Positions 45,601 through 51,485 of a stretch of DNA of 64,000 nucleotides are shown here, in pieces (the stretch's first letter is position 1; every line of letters begins with the position of its first letter). The stretch covers positions 143,336,127 through 143,400,126 of the forward strand of contig NC_134833.1 in the NCBI RefSeq assembly GCF_004210375.1, given 5' to 3'. The DNA comes from Tachypleus tridentatus. Lineage: Eukaryota > Arthropoda > Merostomata > Xiphosura > Limulidae. Both the position numbers and the translations under genes were made by a program. Under the pieces are notes generated by a model. It had not been told where the DNA came from and made no database searches. It saw only the letters and a program-made list of their open reading frames with translations.

Positions 45601-46589
45601 AAATTTAATTTCAGTAAGAACCTTTTATTTATAGCCACAAAGTAGCTAATTAAATATCCAGACAGCCCATAAAGCTGCTGATGTAATAATAAAACACTGG
45701 TCCATCATCTATAAAACACATTTGTACATACATGCTTCGAAACAATGATTCCAAAGAAAAGAATGAAGAAAATTGGATGATACAATAGATTTTTCTGCCT
45801 TTGTAGATGTTGTGAAATGTATTTTGGAAACTTTAGGAGTGTTTTTATTTTTCTTTCCCACTTAGTGTCACATGCTTACACAAGAATAACAGGGAATAAA
45901 AAGCTATTCAGTATTTATGTAATTATTATCAAAGTGAAAGAGATTTTGTCTTCAGACATTATTAGGTCTATTACTGCTTTCTAACAAGAACTGTCTAATG
46001 TTTTGTTTCTAAAATCGTGTACATGTCTTTAAATGTATTAGAAATGTTTCCTAGACTTTCATATGACCTTTATACAGATGTTATTACACAAGATGATCTG
46101 GAGCTAATCACAGTTTTAGTTTCAACTTGTATGTTATAATGTGTATGATAAGGGTTTTAGCATGACAGAAACTCCACAACTGATTACTTATAAACAAAAC
46201 CTTATAAACTTATTACTTATAAACAAAACCTGATCTTCATAAGCAACAAAATAGAGATGTGGACTTATTATTAATACTGACAAGTTTATGTGATAAACTG
46301 TGAATCTGAATCATAAGAAAGTTTTTTGCTCTTTGCAGTCAACATAGAATGTATTCTACACATTTTGTATCTGTTAAAGTGTATTGCTTTCTAATCCTTT
46401 ACTGTTCACCAGGTTACACAGATAGCACATCTGATACGTGACTACATTGATGCTCTGGCTGCTGAATTAAAAGCTGCAAGTGTTTATCGACGAAGGAGGG
46501 GACAGGTAGAAGAGCCAAACTACAGATCTCACCATATTAGTGTTCTTTATAAACCTAGCCTTGCTCTGCCACTTCAACAAGTAGTGTGA
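417..46589 (+). CDS. Unconventional myosin with tandem MyTH4-FERM tail (3' part, 33 exons)
   Basis: Actin-based motor; MyTH4-FERM myosins work in filopodia, microvilli or stereocilia-like protrusions and bind microtubules or membrane cargo through the tail (family knowledge). The 33 exons sum to 4860 nt and all phases agree. In the 1619-residue partial product: motor C-terminus about 1-235 (RCIKPN at 132-137), IQ motifs about 243-305, charged helix about 303-351, linker to about 510, MyTH4 about 511-716, FERM about 717-1051, linker, MyTH4 about 1097-1257, FERM about 1258-1619, stop. No SH3 lies between the cassettes, unlike class VII; class XV normally has MyTH4-SH3-MyTH4-FERM. Architecture suggests class XXII, while the motor end (RKEGFPV..PF) resembles class XV. 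Class assignment is inference. The N-terminal motor exons (P-loop, switch I) lie upstream of the window. Confidence 0.93.
657..5140 (+). other. Myosin intron 1, mostly unassigned
   Basis: No exon found. 657-2290 is AT-rich with no recognisable content apart from a small inverted pair near 2046-2090. 2290-4560 is unusually C/T-rich with many short frames broken by stops; it looks repeat-derived, as does 41480-43510, but I cannot name a family. 4560-5140 shows nothing. Confidence 0.4.
5155..5425 (+). mobile_element. Penelope-like element terminal fragment
   Basis: Carries the GATGACGAGAAACCCACTCG block followed by a GCTGGTATGGGTATTAA segment and AGAGAACAACGTTTC, shared with the coding Penelope-like copies at 10298-11690 and 56738-57745. 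An inverted counterpart (CTCATACCAAGCATTCTGAGA) closes it. Terminal repeats only. Confidence 0.6.
5527..5672 (+). CDS. Myosin exon 2: loop 2 to SH1-proximal motor
   Basis: 146 nt, phase 0-2, between ATGTAG acceptor and GTAAAG donor. It encodes a loop-2-like stretch, then [12 protein letters not shown] and [11 protein letters not shown](W), matching the 'PTV..qF..sL..L...l....P' motor motif that precedes VRCIKPN in the next exon. Confidence 0.9.
5905..6095 (+). mobile_element. Degraded tRNA-derived SINEs (family A scrap, then family B)
   Basis: 5909-5965 resembles the body of the family A SINE (GAGTAGCCCA.GA.TTGGC). 5974-6095 matches family B: tRNA-like GGGTTCATTTCCCC box, then CAGATAGCCCAATGTGGCTTTG and an ACAAACACAC tail. 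Confidence 0.6.
6371..6488 (+). CDS. Myosin exon 3: VRCIKPN / SH helix region
   Basis: 118 nt, phase 2-0. Joined to exon 2 it reads [14 protein letters not shown] and then [16 protein letters not shown], the near-invariant SH1/SH2 helix and converter entry of myosins. Tryptophan replaces the usual aromatic F/Y before Y-V-R-C. Long T-tract plus AG acceptor, GTAACA donor. Confidence 0.93.
6780..6985 (+). mobile_element. Penelope-like terminal fragment, palindromic
   Basis: Two tandem 34-bp ATGCAAGTTATCCGTGATGA units, then the GCTGGTATGAGTATTAA block, AGAGAACAACGTTTC, and an inverted copy ATACCCATACCAGCCATCCTGAGACA. Lies just upstream of myosin exon 4. Confidence 0.6.
7091..7246 (+). CDS. Myosin exon 4: converter domain
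   Basis: 156 nt, phase 0-0. Encodes [18 protein letters not shown] at the start and WQIGKTK at the end: the converter and the GKTKVF motif preceding the lever arm. GFPV..PF..F...Y.CL is most like class XV motors from memory of the family. Confidence 0.92.
7601..7712 (+). CDS. Myosin exon 5: end of converter and IQ motif 1
   Basis: 112 nt, phase 0-1. Begins [13 protein letters not shown], the end of the motor, then [15 protein letters not shown], a clear IQ motif binding calmodulin or a light chain. Confidence 0.92.
7966..8072 (+). CDS. Myosin exon 6: IQ motif 2 and start of IQ 3
   Basis: 107 nt, phase 1-0. Encodes [18 protein letters not shown] (IQ 2) and ends AAVTIQ, with the third IQ split across the intron. 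TTTAG acceptor, GTGAGT donor. Confidence 0.9.
8666..8838 (+). CDS. Myosin exon 7: IQ motif 3 and charged single alpha-helix
   Basis: 173 nt, phase 0-2. [11 protein letters not shown] completes IQ 3; the remainder is about 45 residues of alternating E and K/R clusters ([13 protein letters not shown], then [12 protein letters not shown]), typical of the single-alpha-helix lever extension in class VII and X myosins. Coiled-coil dimerisation is the alternative. Donor GTCAGT. Confidence 0.9.
9043..9403. repeat. 181-bp tandem duplication in myosin intron 7
   Basis: Units 9043-9223 and about 9224-9403 are almost identical, both beginning GTTTATAGACAGGAG and ending in a T-run and AAATATGAAA. Very AT-rich; no coding content. 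Confidence 0.9.
9813..10011 (+). CDS. Myosin exon 8: post-helix linker
   Basis: 199 nt, phase 2-0. The split codon AA/A restores Lys. Acidic linker with [12 protein letters not shown], reminiscent of the 'MFGFL' segment after the helix in class VII myosins. CAAACAG acceptor, GTAATT donor. Confidence 0.88.
10298..11690 (-). mobile_element. Penelope-like retroelement fragment, interrupted by a SINE
   Basis: Minus-strand frame from about 11430 to 11040 encodes reverse-transcriptase sequence ([26 protein letters not shown]), and 10760-10480 gives GIY-YIG-like remnants ([15 protein letters not shown] in shifted frames) as in Penelope elements. Inverted terminal blocks sit at 10298-10400 and 11575-11690. 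A family A SINE at 10769-11006 splits it. Many frameshifts; dead copy in myosin intron 8. Confidence 0.8.
10769..11006 (+). mobile_element. tRNA-derived SINE, family A, nested in Penelope copy
   Basis: Diverged copy: GCCCAGCATGGCTAGGTGGTTAAGG head, then GTGTTATAAGGTGATGGTCAATCC, AGTAGCCCAAGATTTGGC, TGCTAAATTAGAGACGG body and an A/C-rich AAACAAAAAAACAAAC tail. It lacks part of the tRNA B-box region. Confidence 0.8.
12160..12303 (+). CDS. Myosin exon 9: proline-rich linker
   Basis: 144 nt, phase 0-0. Low-complexity linker beginning MSLELPKEV with several P and S residues. Weakly conserved type of sequence, so support is from frame, phase match on both sides and good splice sites (TTTTGTCAG acceptor, GTAAGT donor). 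Confidence 0.75.
13408..13719 (+). repeat. Minisatellite, 39 bp x 8
   Basis: Eight near-perfect 39-bp units (GAATGGTTATGTTATATTGC...) in myosin intron 9. Because 39 is divisible by three and free of stops, it creates a spurious repetitive open frame ([13 protein letters not shown]). Confidence 0.95.
13880..13974 (+). CDS. Myosin exon 10: charged linker
   Basis: 95 nt, phase 0-2. Encodes [15 protein letters not shown] and further K/E-rich sequence. Phase fits both neighbours; function not recognisable beyond linker. Confidence 0.75.
14172..14469 (+). CDS. Myosin exon 11: start of first MyTH4 domain
   Basis: 298 nt, phase 2-0. After a basic stretch ([13 protein letters not shown]) it reads [15 protein letters not shown] and RTLTRRRK, the N-terminal helix of MyTH4 domains, ending with TCSIPTS-like and CTIFK segments that lead into the helical bundle. 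Confidence 0.9.
14613..14811. mobile_element. Possible hAT-type MITE
   Basis: About 200 bp with imperfect inverted ends, CAGTGTTTTTCCAAAC at left and GTTTGGGAACCAGTG at right, resembling hAT CAGTGGTTC termini. No matching 8-bp target duplication seen. Confidence 0.4.
15057..15281 (+). CDS. Myosin exon 12: MyTH4-1 core
   Basis: 225 nt, phase 0-0. Contains LCKYLRGD, then [16 protein letters not shown] and RGWVLLCL, the diagnostic MyTH4 core (DE.y.QlikQtt.np / GW.ll.l). TGGCAG acceptor, GTATTA donor. Confidence 0.95.
15393..15643. mobile_element. Possible hAT-type MITE
   Basis: CAGTGGTTCTAACAC at 15393 and the inverted TTGGAAACCACTG ending at 15643 bracket 251 non-coding bases. Terminal motif fits hAT; no clear target duplication. 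Confidence 0.4.
16382..16516 (+). CDS. Myosin exon 13: end of MyTH4-1
   Basis: 135 nt, phase 0-0. [10 protein letters not shown]... then [10 protein letters not shown], matching the R..PPS.EI motif joining MyTH4 to FERM. TTTCAG acceptor, GTGAGT donor. Confidence 0.93.
17197..17355 (+). CDS. Myosin exon 14: FERM-1, F1 lobe
   Basis: 159 nt, phase 0-0. Ubiquitin-like F1 lobe: [15 protein letters not shown], then [13 protein letters not shown] and GWALFE. It has the same length and phase as exon 25, the equivalent F1 exon of the second FERM. Confidence 0.93.
17936..18058 (+). mobile_element. tRNA-derived SINE, family B
   Basis: CCCCTGCTGGTAGAGTGGGTAAG head, GGGGTTTGATTCCCTTCGG B-box, CAGATAGCCCATTGTGGCTT body and a short ACACAC-like tail. 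Myosin intron 14, close to exon 15. Confidence 0.75.
18134..18204 (+). CDS. Myosin exon 15: FERM-1
   Basis: 71 nt, phase 0-2. [19 protein letters not shown], the 'd.e..l...eyi.Dvl' F1-F2 segment. TTTTCAG acceptor, GTAAGT donor. Confidence 0.9.
18562..18751 (+). CDS. Myosin exon 16: FERM-1, F1/F2
   Basis: 190 nt, phase 2-0. Ends with LFRRRLFW and [15 protein letters not shown], the 'l.fkrrlf......p.....l.y.Qa...v' signature opening the F2 lobe. Confidence 0.93.
18752..20149 (+). other. Myosin intron 16 with one interspersed repeat
   Basis: 18950-19110 shares segments with 51486-51780 (TTTTGAATAT.TAAAT.AGTAAGTCACGTA, and AGAAC.ACATTTTG.CATT), so both are copies of an unidentified dispersed repeat. 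The rest shows nothing I can assign apart from a short (TA) run near 19850. Confidence 0.5.
20150..20244 (+). CDS. Myosin exon 17: FERM-1, F2 lobe
   Basis: 95 nt, phase 0-2. [20 protein letters not shown], matching the F2 '.yp....a..LAaL..Q' helix. The acceptor (TTTAAAAG) is purine-rich and weak but the frame and phase fit. Confidence 0.88.
20673..20763 (+). CDS. Myosin exon 18: FERM-1, F2 lobe
   Basis: 91 nt, phase 2-0. Encodes [13 protein letters not shown] and [12 protein letters not shown], end of F2. Donor GTAAAA. Confidence 0.88.
21160..21640. repeat. Three diverged tandem units of about 155 bp
   Basis: Units starting near 21163, 21314 and 21473 share CTAGAAATCTGAAATTTTGCAC, CTGAGGGTGTGCA.CTGGGTATTA and GTGTGCATGTG. 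Non-coding repeat in myosin intron 18; family unknown. Confidence 0.75.
21742..22020 (+). mobile_element. tRNA-derived SINE, family A, full length
   Basis: GGGCCTGGCATGGCCAAGTG head, GGGTCGTGGGTTCGCATCCC B-box, conserved body, AAACAAACAAAC tail. Flanked by CCTTATATAAC and CCTTACATAAC, an 11-bp target duplication with one change. Confidence 0.9.
22713..22833 (+). CDS. Myosin exon 19: FERM-1, F2-F3 junction
   Basis: 121 nt, phase 0-1. [20 protein letters not shown] is the '.a...yL......yg...F.v' segment entering F3. The exon is extended to the GTAAGT donor at 22834 rather than an earlier GT at 22819 because only this gives the right phase (Y-G-H-E). Confidence 0.9.
23017..23294 (+). CDS. Myosin exon 20: FERM-1, F3 lobe
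   Basis: 278 nt, phase 1-0. [15 protein letters not shown] is the 'lWLGVn..Gv.v' strand of the PH-like F3 lobe; the exon carries the rest of F3 through a terminal helix. Donor GTAGGT. Confidence 0.92.
23495..23628 (+). CDS. Myosin exon 21: linker between MyTH4-FERM cassettes
   Basis: 134 nt, phase 0-2. Charged linker [15 protein letters not shown]... with no SH3 features. Myosin VII has an SH3 domain at this position; its absence is visible here. Confidence 0.85.
23659..24620. repeat. Minisatellite, 35-bp unit, roughly 25-28 copies
   Basis: Units of the form GGGAGTATTGGCAGTATATG plus TTTCCCATTGTAGAT, with more divergence at both ends and a short interruption near 24410-24455. It begins about 30 bases after the donor of myosin exon 21. 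As 35 is not divisible by three, long open frames appear in several frames on both strands; they are not genes. Confidence 0.93.
25450..25640 (+). CDS. Myosin exon 22: start of second MyTH4
   Basis: 191 nt, phase 2-1. [13 protein letters not shown], then [10 protein letters not shown] and [14 protein letters not shown], the first MyTH4 helices. TTTTTCAAG acceptor, GTATGT donor. Confidence 0.9.
26280..26720 (+). mobile_element. LINE endonuclease-domain fragment
   Basis: A frame at 26380-26560 reads [21 protein letters not shown], resembling the '.vg..lG.SDH..i.f.l' end of APE-type LINE endonucleases, followed by VNWATEV. Both ends fade. Myosin intron 22. Confidence 0.5.
27429..27854. repeat. 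213-bp tandem duplication in myosin intron 22
   Basis: Units 27429-27641 and 27642-27854 start ACAAAAGTTGTAATGCATTG and are nearly identical, differing mainly in a G-run length near 27583 and 27796. No coding content. Confidence 0.9.
28658..28783 (+). CDS. Myosin exon 23: MyTH4-2 core
   Basis: 126 nt, phase 1-1. Contains [18 protein letters not shown], the strongest MyTH4 motif ([12 protein letters not shown].np). GTAAGG donor at 28784. Confidence 0.94.
28911..30072 (+). mobile_element. mariner-type DNA transposon relic with both ends
   Basis: Inverted ends CAGAGTGTTTATAAAGT and CAGGGTGTTTATAGAGA (reverse complement of the right end), each next to TA. Interior frames with several frameshifts encode a degraded transposase: a helix-turn-helix part near 29050-29250, [12 protein letters not shown] (where the first catalytic Asp appears as Asn), and [17 protein letters not shown] near 29770-29815. 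Inactive. Myosin intron 23. Confidence 0.85.
30329..30495 (+). CDS. Myosin exon 24: MyTH4-2
   Basis: 167 nt, phase 1-0. [20 protein letters not shown] and LQAHLRKC: second half of MyTH4, parallel to exons 12-13 of the first cassette. Confidence 0.93.
30957..31115 (+). CDS. Myosin exon 25: MyTH4-2 end and FERM-2 F1 lobe (GC donor)
   Basis: 159 nt, phase 0-0. [12 protein letters not shown] is the R..PPS.EE.. motif, followed by F1 ([16 protein letters not shown]). It ends SVKQ at a GC donor (CAG/GCATGT). An in-phase GT donor nine bases upstream would drop V-K-Q, which would shorten the expected F1 helix. Confidence 0.85.
31363..31444 (+). CDS. Myosin exon 26: FERM-2 F1 lobe
   Basis: 82 nt, phase 0-1. 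[20 protein letters not shown], matching the 'vl..v..kigl....gfaL' F1 helix. TTTTTTCAG acceptor, GTGAGA donor. Confidence 0.92.
31880..32110. repeat. Degenerate tandem repeat (AAACTGGATACCAGTGTG)
   Basis: Five or six diverged units of roughly 35-60 bp containing CTGGATACCAGTGTG and a TTACT(C/T)CTATT segment. Myosin intron 26. Confidence 0.6.
32540..32646 (+). CDS. Myosin exon 27: FERM-2
   Basis: 107 nt, phase 1-0. [20 protein letters not shown], the 'ER.l...d.l.Dil..we' segment typical of myosin FERM domains, ending CCLMFK. Confidence 0.92.
33032..33151 (+). CDS. Myosin exon 28: FERM-2 F2 lobe
   Basis: 120 nt, phase 0-0. [20 protein letters not shown] and [22 protein letters not shown] acceptor, GTAAGA donor. 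The following intron is enlarged by the Jockey insertion. Confidence 0.92.
34680..34757 (+). mobile_element. SINE family A head fragment inside Jockey ORF1
   Basis: GGCATGGCCAGGTGGGTTAAGG and GGGTCACGGGTTTGCATCCC, the tRNA-related head only, ends abruptly where Jockey-like sequence resumes. 5' fragment without the usual body or tail. Confidence 0.75.
36080..37758 (-). mobile_element. hAT (ZBED/Charlie-like) transposon remnant nested in Jockey LINE
   Basis: The minus strand begins with CAGTGGTTCTTAACC at 37758, a hAT terminus. Broken frames then encode a BED-finger-like [61 protein letters not shown] and a C-terminal part ([26 protein letters not shown]). The distal end joins Jockey RT sequence near 36080 with no second terminus seen, so that end was lost. 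Non-functional. Confidence 0.85.
38447..38514 (+). CDS. Myosin exon 29: FERM-2 F2 lobe
   Basis: 68 nt, phase 0-2. [18 protein letters not shown], the 'a..LaAl..q...GdY' motif. TTTTTAG acceptor, GTATGA donor. Confidence 0.9.
39153..39810 (+). mobile_element. Tigger/pogo-type deletion derivative
   Basis: 658 bp with inverted ends CAGGTCCACAATCCCGTATC and CAGATCCACAATCCCTTTTC, each beside TA. A short frame (39410-39597) starts MSKRAALC and includes [17 protein letters not shown] and EEYGV, the CENP-B/pogo N-terminal helix-turn-helix, then stops. No DDE domain, so non-autonomous. Confidence 0.85.
40267..40438 (+). CDS. Myosin exon 30: FERM-2 F2-F3
   Basis: 172 nt, phase 2-0. Encodes a variable loop, then [20 protein letters not shown], equivalent to the 'yL.....w.l.gs.fF.v' passage in exon 19. 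Confidence 0.9.
40829..40912 (+). CDS. Myosin exon 31: FERM-2 F3 lobe
   Basis: 84 nt, phase 0-0. [20 protein letters not shown], matching '.p..lwLaVn..Gv.ll'. TTACCACAG acceptor, GTAGGT donor. Confidence 0.92.
41795..42078 (+). mobile_element. tRNA-derived SINE, family A, with perfect target duplication
   Basis: Head GGGCCTGGTATGGCCAAGCG, B-box GGGTCGCGGGTTCGCACCCG, conserved body and (CAAA)n tail. Flanked by CCTCTTTGTATA at 41783-41794 and 42079-42090. Well preserved, so relatively recent. Confidence 0.95.
42105..42374 (+). mobile_element. tRNA-derived SINE, family A, second copy in tandem
   Basis: CATAGCCAGGTGGTTAAGGC head lacking the first bases, GTGGGTTCGAATCCC B-box, body to TTTACGTGGAATTCAAAACA. 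More diverged than its neighbour 27 bases upstream, so it inserted earlier. Confidence 0.88.
44020..44139 (+). CDS. Myosin exon 32: FERM-2 F3 lobe
   Basis: 120 nt, phase 0-0. Strands of F3 ([20 protein letters not shown], then VRYIFTTNQ). TACTTCCAG acceptor, GTAAGC donor. Confidence 0.9.
44470..45590 (-). mobile_element. Tc1-like DNA transposon relic
   Basis: Minus-strand broken frames show [20 protein letters not shown] with [11 protein letters not shown] (N-terminal DNA-binding part) and [19 protein letters not shown] near 44880-44830, a degraded 'WPAQSPDLNPIENLW' Tc1 motif with the catalytic Asp replaced. Inverted ends not identified. Myosin intron 32. Confidence 0.7.
46413..46589 (+). 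CDS. Myosin exon 33: end of FERM-2 and stop
   Basis: 177 nt including TGA at 46587-46589. [14 protein letters not shown] is the closing F3 helix ('i..li..Yi..l'), followed by a basic YRRRRG patch and a short tail ending LQQVV. Confidence 0.93.
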   Translation, partial: VTQIAHLIRDYIDALAAELKAASVYRRRRGQVEEPNYRSHHISVLYKPSLALPLQQVV

Positions 46590-46929
46590 TTTAAATGACA
46601 ACAATAAGGAAACATGATGAGCTGTGAATATTGAACAAAGTAAATATCAAGTACAGCGTACTAGGACTGTATTGAAGTCCAGAAGGTTTGTGGGTTTTTA
46701 GTTCATCCCACATCACAGACTATTGCAAACTGTATGTTTTCACTGAATTTTAAAAGGACACATATCTATGGTATAGATGAATCACAGATTCAGTGTTAGG
46801 TAATCTTTACTTGTGTAACTTTTTCATTAACATGAAATCTATACATACAGATTAATTGGACTGCTTGGTTTTCATACTATAATTTCAAAGGTTAAAAAAT
46901 TGTTTCATTTTCATATAAGTGACATAAAG

Positions 46930-46935
46930 AATAAA
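46930..46935 (+). terminator. Candidate polyadenylation signal for the myosin gene
   Basis: AATAAA about 340 bases after the myosin stop. Further AATAAA copies occur downstream (for example 49864-49869), so the real 3' UTR could be much longer. Confidence 0.3.
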
Positions 46936-48479
46936 CTTAAATTGTTGAAATATTGGATGATAAAAATTATTTGAAGTGTCTTATATACATTTAGGAAATG
47001 TCTTATTTTAAAAATTTTCATCACTGTTTGACAGTTGCTTTATTTCTTGGTAACACAGGTCTAATTTAATGCACTTTTTTATCTTTATAATTCTCTGTTT
47101 GTAAGGTTCCAAAATGAAAGTTTTTTTTTTCCTTTGGGCAGTTGTTAAAATAACAAAACTTAGAAGTTGGTCAGTAAGATTTTCCTCACCAAATGTTCAT
47201 TATGTTTCTCATTTTCTGGTCAAATTCATGAATATATTGTGTTAAAAGTTGCTGTATGTACTTGTGGTAGAACAAGTGTGAGCAAACCTTGAGTGATATG
47301 ATGTGGTAGTGACAATGTTGTCAATATAAAGGTTTTATTGTTAAAGCATATTTCTGTACCTGTACATAGTTTTATACATTTGTATAGTTTTGAAGTATTA
47401 CTGAAGTCTTATCCATTGAATGGTAACTCTATTTTTATATATGATTTTAAAATTGTGAAGTGTTTAGATCATATGGTAAGTTTGGTTTTTATCAACATTG
47501 AAAGAAAATTATTTAATTGACAATATGAAATATTTTTTCCTCATTTGTATGAATTGAATGATTTTTAAATGAATAATTTTATTATTTGTATTTTCTGTAT
47601 ATGTGTATTGCAGTCTAATAATTTGCTTTCTTATTTTGCTACATTGTAGATGGCACTGCTGTTTAATTTCTTTTATTCTTGAATTTCAAATAATCAACAA
47701 AACAATAGATTCTTAGAGTGAAATATAAACTGCAGTGATGTTTATTTATTAATTATTTTGATTACTATGCAATTGTTTCTAAATATTTAAGAATCAGTAT
47801 GATTATATTTAAAACTAGCCTGTATGAATTTCTAGTATTCAAAACAGGCAGGAATATCTGCTAGTCTAAAAAAGTGTGATTCCAAACAAGGTTAACACAT
47901 TAATTTCTGGTTGAAATTTATTAACATTTATTTGTTTGCTTTTGGGTTGTAGTTTTTTTTAGATTTATTTTCAGGAAATTAAATATTTAACAAGGATTGT
48001 GCCATATTTGGAAAGTGCCCTGTTTAACTCTATGTGGAAGCTAAAGTGTGCATGCCCCCAATCTAAAACAGAGTTCCATTAAACTTGGTATTATGCATTT
48101 GACGTCAGGATTATCAACATTCCATGTCACTCTACAGAGCTGATTTTACAACAGTTCATATTAGAGTTGAGAAATTACCAGATACAATTTAATATTAGAT
48201 TTGCACTTAAGAAGTCTTAGAGATGATACAAATGCAATTAGAAACTCTAGAGTGGACAAAAGTGATTTTATTCTTTGCATGAGGATCACCTTGCACACCA
48301 ACTTGTCAGACTGTGAGTCTGACTGACTTTGGGATTTCACACACATATCTTTAGTAACACATCATAATATTTGTGTACAACAGATTTGTGAAGATCCATT
48401 TTGTAAATTTGAAATTATGGTCAACATTACTTCTCTTAATATGAGGTTGATCCATTTGTCTGAATCCATGCTCATTAAT

Positions 48480-48745
48480 TTTATAAGGATTGTTCCATCT
48501 TTGGGAAGTGAACTGTTTAACAAAGGTTATTTTATCTTTGGGAAGCAAACTACATAACAGAGATTGTTCCATATGTTAGAGAGTGGACTGTTTAACAAGG
48601 ATTGTTCCATGCGTTGGAAAGTGGACCGTTGAACAAGGATTGTTCCGTGCATTGGAAAGTGGACCGTTGAACAAGGATTGTTCGTGGACCGTTGAACAAG
48701 GATTGTTCCGTGCATTGGAAAGTGAACTGTTTAATGAGGATTGAT
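48480..48745. repeat. Imperfect 38-bp tandem repeat
   Basis: Units of AACAAGGATTGTTCCGTGCA plus TTGGAAAGTGGACCGTTG, with one unit shortened to 25 bp near 48680 and a single related unit at about 47989. Not coding. Confidence 0.85.
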
Positions 48746-50284
48746 TCATACTCCATTGAAATTTTTTACTTTGTCGTCTTTCAATAATAGTCACTTATGG
48801 TGAGCTTAATTTGTGATTACGTATGAATAGTTTTATCTGTTATTATTGTAGTATTTAGTGAAACGTTATTAATGAAAAACTTACTTCAATCTTCCAAATG
48901 AATTCTGAAATGTGATTTTGCTAGTGTTCCTGATATTTTACAGTCTTTTCACACATTTATGTGATAGTGTTCAGATTTTAGACAGTTGTTTATTAACAAT
49001 TATGGGTAAGATCTCTCATGCATCTAAACTTTTAACAAGATATTTAGTACTGTTAAAATGTAATATTTTTGAACTAAAAGGCTGTTTCTACCATGTGAAA
49101 TTAAATGCATTAAAACCAATATAAGTTGTAACATTTTGAAATAGCATAGTGGTGTTTATTAGTTTAAGGTAGGAAATATATTCTAAGTACATACACTTGA
49201 AGCTGTTTTCAGTATCCATTCGACATCGTGTAGGCCAAAATAAATTTGTTTAATAGTATGTCAAAATGTAAACTTTTGGGTGTGTCGTAAAAACGTTTTT
49301 ATTTGTTCTTCTGTGCAACTTACTGCAATAATTGAGGTTTAAGTTTTAAAATGAAAGATGTTAAATTTCAGATATCAAGTATTTATCAATGGTTTTTGTA
49401 TATCTTGATTTATACTAAACTTTGAAAAGAGGAGAAATTTGTCAGGAAATGCACTGTTCAGCATTCAATCAATGAGTTGTTTAATTATTTTTAACTGCGT
49501 TTAGATCTTCACATTGTAACCGAGTCCAATTTTCTAGTGAATTTATGAATGATTTTTGTTGGGTTTTTTTTGCAACACTTTTCTTTGGATCTGTGTATGT
49601 GTCACTAAACAAGTTAGGAAAAAAATTACTCTTTGCAATTTTATGATAGATTACTATAAATTATTTTGTAAACACATGAAAATGTCATAGTACTTCTATA
49701 TAATAAGTTTAAAAGAATTTATTCTGATTTAAAATGTATATATTGGTATGAATTGTGTTGATTAATTTCCAGATATTTGGATATAATTGTAAAACTATAT
49801 GCATACTGAGAGTAACGTTTTCTTACATAAAAATAATATTTGATCGTTTGAAAAAATCAATGGAATAAATTTGTTGTCTTAAAAAAATGAAAAGTATACA
49901 AATAACACTTGTGTTTGTCTGTCTGGGACTTTTCTTGCAAATTTGATCAAATGTTACAAACCTTGCATCATTAGAAAGGTCTTTGTCTGAGAAGTCTGGA
50001 TAGTATATTGGCTTTTTCCAATCAGAACCACCTTACTTGTGTTTCGCTTAGTCAAAATTTTTAATGTAACGAGTGTTATACACAATGGCACTATTTCATT
50101 GTCATCATGTATGACTTGCTTTGATTTCAACTTCAGTTTTTATTTGCAAAGTATTCCACACAAAGAAAACTCGTGCACAATTTCCTAAAACAATTAACAT
50201 TACAGTAAATGCAATTTTTGGATTTTTCCAGTTTATTTAGGTCTAAAAGATGAATGCACATTTCGTTCAAAACCACATGCTTAT

Positions 50285-50400
50285 CACTTGTGTGTGTGTG
50301 TGTGTTTTCATACAGCAAAGCCACATCAGACTATTTGCCGAGCCCACCAAGGAAAATCGAACTCCTGATTTTTGTGTTGTATATCCAGAGACTTACCACT
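50285..50400 (-). mobile_element. tRNA-derived SINE, family B
   Basis: Reverse complement reads GTGGTAAGTCTCTGGATATA, GGAGTTCGATTTTCC, GGCTCGGCAAATAGTC and ends TTTGCTGTATGAAAACACAC. Same family as 17936 and 60150. Confidence 0.75.
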
Positions 50401-51485
50401 CACTTTGTGAACATGCATTCAGATGTTTCTATATATTCAGCTAAGTTTGTCTTCATTCCAACTTTATATTTGCTTTACTCTCCAATAATTTAACATTGAT
50501 TTGTTTCATAGACTGCAATAAACACATTTTACTACTTTTTCTTTACTATGGTTTTTATTCTTTGTTTTGTAAGTTTCGTTTCTCAACTCGTAAAATGTGC
50601 CACACAATGAATTATCATAATTAGTTCACACTCGACATGCTATTATAAATACTGCTACTTTACTTTATGGTTTATGTATAGTTTTATTAAATAAAATTAT
50701 GTAAATGTTAATATGTGTTTGTTTAACTACGTAAATTTTCTTCAAGTAAACCAGTGTTTATCGATCAAACACAATGTTTACAAGAAAGTTTAGCTTAAAC
50801 GATACATGAATATGATAGAATAAGGAAAATTCATGCAAAGGGCATAAAACTACTGAAAATATTTAGAAAATTATTGGTGAAAATGGAGTTGTCAGTTTTT
50901 GTTTGTTGTTGTTTTTAAATCAATTTTCCAAGTTAGATGTAGATTTCTTTACTAATTAATATTACGTTTTAAAGGAATATATTTTGTAACTTGTATTTAC
51001 ATATTTGATATCTTTAGATCTTCAATTTAGTGAATCATTAACACTGGATATGTGAACAATGTTTCCAAGATTCACTTCTTGCAAGTGCAACATTCAAACA
51101 GATTTCGTTTTTGTTGGAACAAATATCTTAAATAATATTTCCCAAACATATTAAATTAGATATTAAACATCCATTAATTTCACAGAATGGACTGAAGTTC
51201 GTTGTTCCATTTTTTGTTATTCTACCTGGCAGAAATAAACTTAAAGAACTTTTGTTTTAATTTTGATTTAGAAATACAACTGTTATACAATTTTAGGATA
51301 GATTGGACTATTTAAAAAACCAGTAGTGGAATAAGAATACAGTCATTTTAATCTATAATTTTATGAAGTCAGGAACAGATGACACTCTTGGAGTGATTCC
51401 ACCCCACCCCATTGTCTAGTTTTTAGTCATACCTTTTCTATATATAAATATGGAAAAGAATATATGATTCAGATGGTTGAGTGTG

